From Nemertoderma westbladi (taxonomy: Eukaryota; Xenacoelomorpha; Nemertodermatida; Nemertodermatidae): a stretch of DNA of 46,089 nucleotides. The position numbers and the translations under genes are program-made. The notes beneath the pieces are model-generated. The model was not told where the DNA came from and made no database searches. It was given only the letters and a program-made list of their open reading frames with translations. Positions 14,908 to 23,647 of this stretch are shown piece after piece (positions within the stretch are counted from its first letter, which is position 1; every line of letters starts with the position of its first letter). The stretch is taken from contig JAUCBJ010006884.1 in NCBI GenBank assembly GCA_032718475.1, forward strand, positions 1 to 46,089. Direction: 5' to 3'.

Positions 14908-16145
14908 TCATATTCTTCCATTTGAATCAGCTGAAACCAATTTTTGGTGACTTAGCAGTTCATATGAATATATTCCGTCAGTCCATGCCTTTCCCTTACG
15001 TATTCGAAGGTCCTCACCTGACTTCCGGATCCATGATCCCAGGTAACAGAAGTCACCCACAAGCTCAAGCATACCATCTTTTGAGCTTATGCTCATCCGA
15101 TCAGAGACTTGCTGAGGACTTTCAAAGTTAACTGTCAAAATTATGGTCTTTCTGGAGTTAATAAAAAGACCAACACTAGAAGCAGCATGTTCTAATGAGC
15201 CGAGGAGCCGTTGGGCTCCCTCTAGTGATTCTGAGAGTACTCCTAAGTCATCAGCAAAGTCTAGATCAGTTAGGTACTTGGCAGAATTTCCTCGACTTCT
15301 GGAGCCAGTAGGTGGAGTTATCATCACCCCATCATCATTATGATGATCTAAGGACATGCGTAGAACATAGTCAACAACAATTATGAACAAGAATGGTGCT
15401 AGCGTGCCTCCCTGGAGAACGCACCATAACACTTCAAATGGTTCTGTGTCACCGTCAACAGTAGACACAAATGTTGTCGAACCATCGTATACTGATCTGA
15501 TTGCTGCAATAATTTCATCAGGAATCCCATATAATGAAAGTATGCTGAACATACGTGAGCGAGAGACTGAATCAAAGGCCTTGAAGAAGTCAATAAAGAT
15601 AACAGCCAGATACCTGTCTTTCTTTTTTGATAACTCTTCCATTATCCTTCTAAGTGCCAAAATGGGCACCATGGTCCCACGACCTTTACGGAACCCATTC
15701 TGATTTCCACGGAGCAGTCTCTCAATGGGATCCCTTATGCGATTTAATAGAATTCTATTGCAATCGAGATCAATGAGATTCACCGAAAAAAAAACAATGA
15801 GTGTTAAGTTGCCCTTCTTGGGAACTGGCACCAACTTATTTGTTTTCATTTTTTGTGGGACTCTTGTTGTTCGGTACATGTCTACTATGATGGGATAGAT
15901 GAGCTTTAAACACTCAGGTATTTTAAAGACCTCATGGGGAACACCATCTACTCCACTTGCACGATTGGTCGAAATGCTCTTTGCAGCAGGCTTCACTTCT
16001 GCAAAGGAGATATCACCAATGGGAATATCTGGGAGTACAGACTCAGACACTTTTACTCCTATAAAGTTATCAGGCAATACCCTGTCATTATTGAGGAGCT
16101 TTTCAAAGTGGGCCTTCCAACCATTGAGGCGATCGGCTGGTGATT
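14908..16145 (-). pseudogene. LINE A, 3' part: reverse transcriptase (RTE-like), degenerate
   Basis: A frame running to 14908 encodes most of a non-LTR reverse transcriptase. In order it shows a linker (KAESPADRLNGWKAHFEKLL), the fingers motif ASGVDGVPHEVFK, NGFRKGRGT, the catalytic strand FIDFFKAFDSV, QGGTLAPFLF (the family normally has QGDTLAPFLF), the second catalytic box LDFADD, then FCYLGSWI and LRIRKGKAW. The aspartates of both catalytic boxes are present. The LPVPKKG segment leads into a scrambled stretch, so there is local damage, and the C-terminal domain is missing before the satellite edge. The upstream half of this element lies at 18.17-19.72 kb and is separated from it by LINE B. 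The motif style resembles RTE-type elements; the clade is inference. Confidence 0.82.
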
Positions 16146-18165
16146 CAGCTTTACTACTACTACTAGGTCGAGCGCACTCGGACAATGGAAATGAGATCCT
16201 TCCAGGCTTCCCGATTCTCCATAGTTGTCGCAGTTTCGTTTCTCCCAAGTTCAGTATCCCTTTCAAGTTGATCTATGTTATGGCCGGTGGTCCACGACTT
16301 CGCTTTCCATGAGTTGGTTGCCAGAAAAGTAGATCTGGTATGACCTCGTCTTTACTTCGCCAGCAGTGCCCACTGAATCTTAATCTGCGTTCATGGAGGG
16401 TGGTTGATACAGGTGGTATTGTACCATGTGCACCTAATGTGTCACCTTGCAGTACCCCAGCCAGGATTGAGAAAAACTCAGTTTCACCATCTGGTGAGAG
16501 TACCTGCGCTTCTGTGTCACAATACCAATTCACAATCCAATTCCAGCAACAATTACTTCTGGTATTCCATAATCTCTTAGGATTTCAACCAATTTACCTC
16601 TATGGATGGAGTCGAATGCCTTATTGAAGTCCACAAAAGTCATGACTGCGGGGAGATTCTTTTACTTAATTCCTTCAATCAGTCTCCGTAGTGTAAGTAT
16701 CTGAGCTATTGTTGATATACTTGGTCGAAATCCGTTTTGGCTGTTACGCAGTAGTTTCTCTATGTGAGGCCTAATCCTATATAGAATAATTTTATTGTAT
16801 ATTTTGGCAGCTACCACAAGCAGACAGATCACACGATAGTTTGTTGGTATACCGAGGTCTCCTTTCTTGGGGGAGGCTTTAGTTGACCTTTAGTCCAAAT
16901 TGGTGGTGGCTTCTCCCCTTTTAACATCCGGTTGCAAACATTCAATAATGGTCTGTTTAGCACTCCTGTTTTCCATACCTCCGCTGGGATTTCATCTAAT
17001 CCACTAGCTTTATTATTGGACATGCTTTTAATGCTTCTTTGGAGTTCGACAGGAGTGAAGTCCCCTGTTTGTATAGGTAGTGTCCTGTCATATATTTTCC
17101 TTGTAGGGCTTACATCGATGTTTGGTGGCTGCCCAAGCAAGTTGCTGAAGTGATTTTTCCACTTCCCAACACGTTCTTCAGGACTATCGGCTTTGAGGCG
17201 CCCCTTTGCACAACTATTCCGACCAGATACCTCATTTACAGTTTGCCAGGTAAGTCTTGATTGTTGCTGTATGTGAGCAGTTGTAATTGCTTCAATTTTA
17301 TCCTGTATGTACTTTTCCTGGCTGATGTTGTAGGCCAATTTAAGATCGTCCTTAGCATTCTCAACCTTGTTAATGTTTTCTGTTGTTGGTTGTTCGGTTT
17401 TAACTTTGTACGCTATCTTAAGATCTTCTCTCTTACAAGTAACCTCAGAGTTTTGCCATGGCACATACTGTTTTCGTTTGGGTTTCTGGGGGATATGCCT
17501 CTTAGCTGATTCCTTGTGGGCTGTTATTATATTCTGGTATATTGAATCGGTGGACTGGTCTTCATCCATTGACTGAAGTGCTTCAAAACGGTTTTGAACT
17601 TCTACTGTATAAGCATCCTTTACTGCATTGTCAGTTCTGAGTTTCTCCCAGTCATAGTTGATTTGCTTGCTTGTCCTGGGCTTGCTGGCTCTCAAACTGA
17701 GTCTGATCTCTGCAGTCACAATTCTGTGGTCCGAACCAACTAGGTTGAACGGCTGTATGCCTCGCAGTTGATCATGCTGTTTCTCCACTATTTGTTTATA
17801 AGGATATAATCCAGTTGTGCTTTGGTTCCATTAGGGTATTGAAAGGTCCAAAGCTTCCCCTTACTCTTTTCGAATGTGTTGTTTGTTGGTATCAATTCAC
17901 ATTCTTCCATTAGGTCTAAAAGTAAGTACCCATTTCTGTTAGAACTGGCGTTATAGGTGTAACCCTTGATGTCTTCTGGGCCAATTTGCGCATTCAGGTC
18001 ACCAGCAATGACTTTAACATTGTGTTTCGGAATGTCCTTTATATGTCCAGTCAGATCTTCATAAAACTTGACTGCTTGTTCTGGCTCTGAGGCATTGGTT
18101 GGTGGATTCTTGGATTCAGCTTTAACCTTGGTGGTTGGTTGGCTTTTTCGACCAGCAAGGTTTGC
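16146..18165 (-). mobile_element. LINE B, RTE-like, 5'-truncated and internally deleted, inserted in LINE A
   Basis: Read from 18165 down. First come remnants of the endonuclease in broken frames, ending in GSDHRIVTAEIRLSLRASKP. The best open segment follows at 17788-16829: a linker, WKNHFSNLLG, NNKASGLDEIPAEVWKTG. Further fragments are NSQNGFRPS and the catalytic strand TFVDFNKAFDSI (16600-16650), and GVLQGDTLG near 16450. The frame then jumps straight to the C-terminal domain (RRLRFSGHCWRSKDEV, then THGKRSRGPPA), so the FADD box is deleted. The 3' end reads through DQLERDTELG and LISIVR in another frame and finishes in a short (TAG)n tail at about 16150-16165. Both sides resume LINE A, so B inserted into A. 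It is dead: several stops and frameshifts and an internal RT deletion. Confidence 0.8.
16829..17788 (-). pseudogene. LINE B, endonuclease end plus RT N-terminal fragment
   Basis: Longest open stretch of LINE B, about 319 residues. The N-terminal VGSDHRIVTAEI is the final catalytic SDH motif of an exonuclease-endonuclease-phosphatase fold. A lysine- and glutamine-rich linker follows, then WKNHFSNLLG and the RT entry motif NKASGLDEIPAEVWK, which is where the fingers domain begins. The palm domain lies further down at 16.6-16.8 kb in other frames. It is a fragment of a retrotransposon ORF, not a host gene. The linker matches in kind, but not in sequence, that of LINE A at 18168-18581, so the two elements are related but distinct. 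Confidence 0.75.
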
Positions 18166-18167
18166 TT

Positions 18168-19719
18168 TTACGACCTGCTGTCGTCAGCATCATTGATGGC
18201 ATCAACCTGTTGGTTTATTAGCTCCTGTAAATTAACAGAGTACTGCCTGTTCAGGGTCCTAGATGCAGCCTTAACTGCATTCTTGGCTGCTGTAGTCTGT
18301 ATGAGTCGGTACTCTTTCTGCGCCTTGTAGAGGTCCTTTCGGCACTTCTGAGTTTTGTTGTCAGTCCAGGGGGCCCATTTCCTGTTTCGAGGGTATACAG
18401 GAACTGTTTCTGCAGCTGCTAACATAACTGCCTCTGTGAAAGCAGTATAGCCCTCACAGTGATCTGCCGCCTCAGAGGCAAGAGCCTCATATCTGTTGCT
18501 CAGCTGTAGTGTGAAGCTGGATCTCACACATGGCATTTGCAAAAGAAAGGACCAGTCATGCCGCGGCAAGGCAGATTTCATTGTTCTGCTAGCATGCAGA
18601 CTAAGTCTTACCTTGGCGACAATATGGCAGTGATCACAGGAGAACGGTCGTAGTGTAAATTCATTACAGTCTTGTATAGAGCTCCTGTGTTTCCTACGAA
18701 ACAGGATATGGTCTATCTAGGAATTGTGACCACTGGGTCCACTATGAGTCCATAGCTTACCAGTTCGCTACTTGAACTGGGTTCCAGCCGAAAACAATCC
18801 ATTTCCAGAGATAAAATCCTGAAGATGGACGGAATTTCGGTTAAAACTATTGCTATATAGACCCAGGGCGATGTAGGTAATTGATGCAGACTTGCATTAC
18901 AGTCTCCCAGGAATGTTAAGAATGCATGCTGATCCACTCCATCACTAGCTGCTTGTAGATTCTGGTAGAAATTTTCCACCTCCTCTATAGAGGCAACACT
19001 AGTTGGAGAATAGCACACAATCAGAACCACCTTAGAAAACTTCTTAGCCAGTCTTCCAGAACATGAGAAGTGGCAAAGGATGATGCGGTTAGAGATTTGG
19101 TCTATTTTGTCTAATGCTGCATGTGCAGTTGGATTCATCCATAGACCAATTCCACCATTGCCACTATCATCTGCTGAAGCGAGGGCGAGTCGCCAACCGC
19201 CCCCATGTCCTTAATCAGAACCTTATCAGTCTGTCCAGTCTGCATTCGGTGTTCTTGAACACCCACGGCACTAAGAGAAAGCTTATCTGCCAAGGCAGTC
19301 AGCTCACCTTGTCGCATTGGGGACCCGAGTGTTAGGGTATTTACTGAGGCTTTAGTCTAGTGACTAGCCTCAGATTCACCAATGGCTTTGTTGGTTGGGG
19401 TGGAACATGAGTAGTAGCCTCCAACTCCAGAATCCCTCTCCCCCTCACAATCTGGCCTCCCTGGTGAACGAGGGTTTGGGCCAGAAAGGTCATCAGGAAA
19501 GGGACTCACAGAATTGTTTGCCGCTCTCTCTCCAGTAGGGGATGTTATAGGCAGCCGGTCAGAAGATGACTGACACCTGTGCGGCCGATTGTGTCCGGTA
19601 ATTCCACTGGCCTCTAGTGGCCGGTCCTCCGCATTACTAATGTAATCCATAGTGGGGGTTAGGGGGTGCTTTTTTGCCGAGTCAGCTCTCGGGGCAAATA
19701 CCACACCCTGGCTTGCCAT
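18168..19719 (-). pseudogene. LINE A, 5' part: endonuclease and linker, degenerate
   Basis: Three consecutive broken frames belong to one element. 19719-19357 is a Pro/Ser-rich leader starting MASQGVVFAPRAD. 19317-19135 holds the start of the endonuclease (TALADKLSLSAVGVQEHRM), with the usual TWNVRTL-type entry apparently deleted just before it. 19138-18713 continues with VVLIVCYSPTSV and FLTFLGDCNASL, where the usual GDFNA motif has become GDCNA. 18581-18168 is the linker between endonuclease and RT (KWAPWTDNKTQKCRKDLYKAQ, ending LINQQVDAINDADDSRS). At 18165 LINE B interrupts; the RT of this element resumes at about 16145. Non-LTR endonucleases nick target DNA for target-primed reverse transcription; this copy is inactive. 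Confidence 0.78.
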
Positions 19720-20150
19720 TCCACAGGGTGGGTGTCGCAGTGGAGTCAGATATGAGGCCCATCACCCATATCTACTCTGTGCACATGACCCACCATTGGC
19801 TGTGCAGCTCATCTGCTTAATCATGCCCTGTACCCCTGCTGCCAGGTGCAGGTCTCAGTGAAGTGCACTCAGAGTGGACATTAGAACACTACTCCTGACA
19901 AGCCATTGGTAGATCACCATCTGCCTGGCCAGGCCATATACCCCTGCAGCGGTCCTTAATCCAGGACCAAGGGCATCCATATCCCAGAACGAAGGGGGTT
20001 CTAGTTACAGGACCAGATTACAGGACCCTAGTAAGAGGGTCTATGCAACTACAGGTGGCACCTCCTTTATGCTGCATGGAGGTTGCAAGTTTTCTTTATC
20101 AATGACCTAGAATACCTGACCTGACTACATCTCTGAGGCCGGTTTAGGGG
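19720..20150 (-). other. Probable 5' leader of LINE A
   Basis: Higher-GC DNA directly upstream of the LINE A leader frame, with no convincing protein of its own. It is most simply read as the 5' untranslated part of LINE A, because composition changes to AT-rich only after about 20.15 kb. This is position-based inference. Confidence 0.35.
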
Positions 20151-21059
20151 GTGGGTCAAGATTAGAATTCTGTAGGGCCAATAGAAATTGGTGTTTTGCA
20201 AATGACCTCGTGTTGCCATGGTGAAACGGGAACCAAAACTTCACAATTGAGCTTGGCATCAGACGGATTCGGATTCAGCACAGTCGATTTAGCTTAAAAC
20301 CGTTGGATGTCTGCCATTACCCAAATTTGCCTTCGCCATCACTATTTTCTTCAAAAAGGAACGAGACTAATGCTTTTTGAATAATAATGAAAACAGTAAT
20401 TAAGACTGTTTTCATCAATCGAGACACAAAATAATCAACTACAATATCTCTCAAATCTAGGGTAGGGCCTAAAATATAAAATAATCACTGTCTTAATCTA
20501 TTGCATACTGGATATTGCATGTACTGCGTAAATACAAAACCTTCATGCATACGTACATACAAAATACAAATTTACTATCTAACTTAGTGCATAAAATATA
20601 AAAAAAGGGCTTCGGTTATCCAAATAAAACTAATTAACAAATTAAAGCAAATAATTTCAAACATTTTCATAATACAATATAATATTGCGAATATACAGTC
20701 CCTATCTCATTCTAGATACTGTTTCTCAAACTGGGTACCTTTTCTCTTACCTCACTCTTACTAACTCAAACCTGTCTGGTTTACTCAAACCCAACTCAAA
20801 CTCGCATAACCACCCACTGTCACTGTGTAGCAGTCATACAACAAGCTGTCTGTGTTTAATGGCCCACTCGCTTCTGTTATACTCTGCCTACGGGTTTGAT
20901 GGTCTCCTGCTGTTATAACATTCCCTAAACTTGATTTGTTTGTGTGTAATTAACTCCAGTAGATAGTGAGAATTAAGTTGCAGACTCAGTGACTCAATTT
21001 ATTTTTAAATTTCAGAATAAAAAAATTATATGCTAAATTGTTAAACTGAAGATTTATTA
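20151..21059. other. AT-rich intergenic stretch, no gene found
   Basis: No credible coding exon. One perfect hairpin lies at 20387-20415: an 11-bp stem (ATGAAAACAGT with its complement) closed by a 7-nt loop. Short open frames such as 20685-20918 have low-complexity composition and no recognisable motif. Confidence 0.5.
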
Positions 21060-21317
21060 ATTTTTTATTACATTTATTAAGTATGTATGTAAAAGCTTTT
21101 GTGGGATAACTGATACGTTTGCCTATGCTGGCCAGTTCCCCCCCAGGCGCTGGAATACTCTAAAAAAGGTTTTCTAACTGTATATATATTCCCCTCGCCC
21201 GCAAGGTACCTTTACAGGTGTTTTAACGGACATAAAAATCATTCTGCTATATACGTGTTTTAGCGGACATGGTAAGACAAAAAACTTGCTGCTACAGTGT
21301 ACTGCAGTACGGTAGCA

Positions 21318-21530
21318 CGAACTTAGTTCCAATCGCACATTTTCAAAGGCGAACTTAATTCCAATTGAAACGAATTTAGTTCCAAAATAAATTTTACAAA
21401 GCGAACTTAGTTCCAATCGAGGCGAACTTAGTTCCAATCCCAGAATATCAAAACGAACTTAGTTCCAATGGATGCGAATTTAGTTCCAATGCATGCGAAT
21501 TTAGTTCCAATGCATGCGAATTTAGCCACT
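21318..21530. repeat. Left arm array: CGAAYTTAGTTCCAAT, about 9 copies
   Basis: About nine copies of the 16-bp motif, spaced either 5 bp apart (21-bp period) or 15-16 bp apart. The last copy is truncated. Each motif holds the short dyad GAAC-TAA-GTTC or its variant with ATTC. Confidence 0.85.
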
Positions 21531-21767
21531 ATTTGGGGTGGGTCAGGGTCAACAATAATTGTAAATATTTGTAAAACCATTCAGCCATTTATAAAAAACG
21601 AATTATTATTAATGAATTAAATGTATAATTACACATTTTGAAATATATATTCATCACGAGTATACTGATACTGTACTGACTGAATGAGTCTGTAGTATTA
21701 TATACTCAAGTCATGCACATTGTGCCATATTCACACCAAATACAATAATTACCAGTTGTTTCGGTTT

Positions 21768-21957
21768 AGGTGGATGGGCGTTGTTTGGGTTAGTAGGTTG
21801 GGCGTAGTTTGGGTTAAGAGCTTGGGCGTTGTTTTTTTACAATCAATATCATTTTAAATGATTAATGAATTTAATTGAATTGTTTGGGTTAAGAGGATGG
21901 GCGTTGTTTGGGATAAGATTGTTTTGGTTAGGAGGTTGGGCGTTTTGGGTTAGTTAT
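21768..21957. repeat. Degenerate 24-25 bp tandem repeat (GTTTGGGTTAAGAGGTTGGGCG type)
   Basis: Six or so imperfect copies of a G/T-rich unit containing TTTGGGTTA and TTGGGCGTT, split by a 50-bp AT-rich insert (21838-21885). It lies in the asymmetric middle of the inverted-repeat element. Confidence 0.7.
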
Positions 21958-22039
21958 TTACAATTACTATTTAACCATCCAACTAATAGTGTCATTAAAC
22001 AGATTCTTCGCCAACTACGTGGCTCGCCCCACACCTGAA

Positions 22040-22336
22040 ACATTGGAATTAAATTCGCTTCCATTGGAACTAAATTCGCATCTATTGGAACTAAGTTCGT
22101 ACCCATTGGAACTAAATTCGCTTGCATTGGAACTAAGTTCGCATCCATTGGAACTAAGTTCGCATGCATTGGAACTAAATTCGTTTTCGTTTTTCTCTAG
22201 TTATTGGAACTAAGTTCGCCTAAATTGGAACTAAATTCGCCAAAATTGGAACTAAATTCGTTTCCATTGGAACTAAATTCGCCAAAATTGGAACTAAATT
22301 CGTTTCCATTGGAACTAAATTCGCATGAGGCTTAAA
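22040..22336. repeat. Right arm array: ATTGGAACTAARTTCG, about 13 copies
   Basis: Tandem array with a regular 21-bp period, the reverse complement of the left arm motif. One interruption at about 22186-22201 adds a T-rich spacer. The final copy (near 22337) has diverged to ATTGGACCTAAGTACG. Confidence 0.88.
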
Positions 22337-23102
22337 TTGGACCTAAGTACGCGGGGAATCCTGCAGTACTACCCCTGTACGGAGGTTACCGTAGTTCACG
22401 GAAAGCAGATTGCATTGCACCAAAGCATATCATTATTCACCGCAGGAAATTGTAAAACGCAATATTTTAATGGTAGAATATTTATTGACCAATCAACCCA
22501 AACGAAATCGCATAGGTTTAGGTCAATTGAGATAAAACAATCATGGAATCTCATAATTAATTAGATTTTCGATATGTGCCGTTGCCAAGGCGTGCCCTTG
22601 GCATCCATTGGTAAGAAATATAACAAGTATCTGGCATCCGGCAATATTAAATAAAATAGTTCATCAGTATTATTATTATTATTACTATAGAGCCCTATTT
22701 ATCTACCGAATATATAAATTTACCATTGTTTATATTAACACCTTTGTCTGACGCGGAGGTGTAGGCCTACATACAATAGCTTAATAATAAAGTAAACTGT
22801 TTTGTAATATGCATCAAAAAAACAATCATTGCGATATTAAATTTCATAATTACGGTACTAAATAAGCCATCATCAGTATTGTTAGATTAAGTTATACAGT
22901 AAACCAAATCATTAATGGTTGAGACAGGAGGGACAATGGATACAAATAAATTTCTAGACTAGATGAATTAAAGATATTTGATATCATTTAAAGGAGAGGA
23001 GCAAATTACCGTGGTATGTTAATCTAACCAAAACAAATAACACGAGCCAATACCACACAGGCTACAGTTCAGCTCAACAGCCTCAATGTTAAATTCTCAA
23101 TT

Positions 23103-23215
23103 TAGGGAAAGGAGCAGGTTACAGTGGCACGTTATTTTTAAACAAAACAATAAACTAAACACAATAGAACACAAGAACAGGTTACAGTTTTATTTTTGAG
23201 AGTTCAGCTGTTATC
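23103..23215 (+). repeat. Dispersed repeat copy (AGCAGGTTACAGTGGCACGTTATT type)
   Basis: Shares AGCAGGTTA, GGCACGTTATT and a TTTTTGAGAGT end with 32006-32103. AGGGAAAGGAGCAGGTTACAGTG also occurs in reverse orientation near 30488. A more diverged copy precedes it at about 22990-23075. It is short, non-coding and of unknown class. Confidence 0.6.
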
Positions 23216-23217
23216 AG

Positions 23218-23241
23218 CCCCCCCCCCCCCCCCCCCCCCCC
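23218..23241. repeat. Poly-C tract, 24 nt
   Basis: Uninterrupted run of C, about 150 bp upstream of the clarin start codon. The complementary G run could fold as a quadruplex; a sequencing-length artefact is also possible. Confidence 0.9.
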
Positions 23242-23391
23242 TATCTGCCATTTTGATAGTGTCGTGCAACCCCCCGTCCCCATATCTGGATTTGTATAAA
23301 TAATAATTAATTAATAATATCATACAGTATTATTACTGTTCCCGTTCCGTTTCTAAATGTAATTAGAAAGTGAATCATTAAGCTATTTAAA

Positions 23392-23647
23392 ATGCATGCA
23401 AAGCGCCGAAACATCATTACAGCAGTGGCTGGGCTGGCTGCCGTCAGCATAGCTCTGAACGCCGCCAGCATGGCAACACAATTCTGGTGTACGGCGTCAA
23501 CCAGAGAAAAAATTAAAGAAGAACAACTGAAAGACATCGATGAAATATCGACGGACAGACTCGATGGACGGCTGTCGTTCGGGTTATTCCGCGGATGTAT
23601 GTCCGAGAACTTCGGGTATGGCGAACGAATGCCCAAATGCTTTTGGG
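23392..23647 (+). CDS. clrn: Clarin exon 1 (residues 1-85 plus one base)
   Basis: Starts at the ATG of MHAKRRNIITAVAG; no in-frame ATG is supported further upstream. Encodes TM1 (about residues 9-29), WC just after it, and the extracellular loop with FGLFRGC and MPKCFW. Donor TGGG|GTGAGT, phase 1. Continuing past the donor gives only about seven more residues before a stop, consistent with an intron. Confidence 0.87.

Larger units (their letters stand above)
21060..22380. mobile_element. Inverted-repeat (foldback-type) element with 21-bp arm arrays
   Basis: The left arm has two copies of a GTGTTTTAGCGGACAT-like motif (21212-21275) followed by a motif array in the orientation CGAACTTAGTTCCAAT. 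The right arm carries the same motif as its reverse complement (ATTGGAACTAAGTTCG), about 13 times. Just outside the arrays a CTGCAGTAC stretch also pairs (about 21300 and 22361), so the symmetry extends beyond the short motif. The 500-bp middle is not symmetric and holds a separate tandem repeat. No transposase is encoded. The GTGTTTTAGCGGACAT motif recurs in the larger foldback at 39.5-43.1 kb, so both may belong to one non-autonomous family. Exact ends and target duplication were not found. Confidence 0.6.
22381..23391. other. Upstream region of the clarin gene; no other gene
   Basis: AT-rich sequence with a short (ATT)n run near 22668, two diverged copies of a dispersed repeat (about 22990-23075 and 23103-23215) and a 24-nt poly-C tract at 23218-23241. 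The clarin promoter and 5' UTR should lie here. I see no convincing TATA box or initiator that fixes the transcription start. Confidence 0.5.

Noticed and set aside
14841-19861. Plus-strand open frames over 14.8-19.9 kb
   Set aside because: Shadows of the minus-strand LINE frames; no protein features of their own.
21768-21957. Interstitial telomere repeats (GGGTTA-like strings)
   Set aside because: Unit is 24-25 bp and contains TTGGGCGTT; TTAGGG is never tandem.
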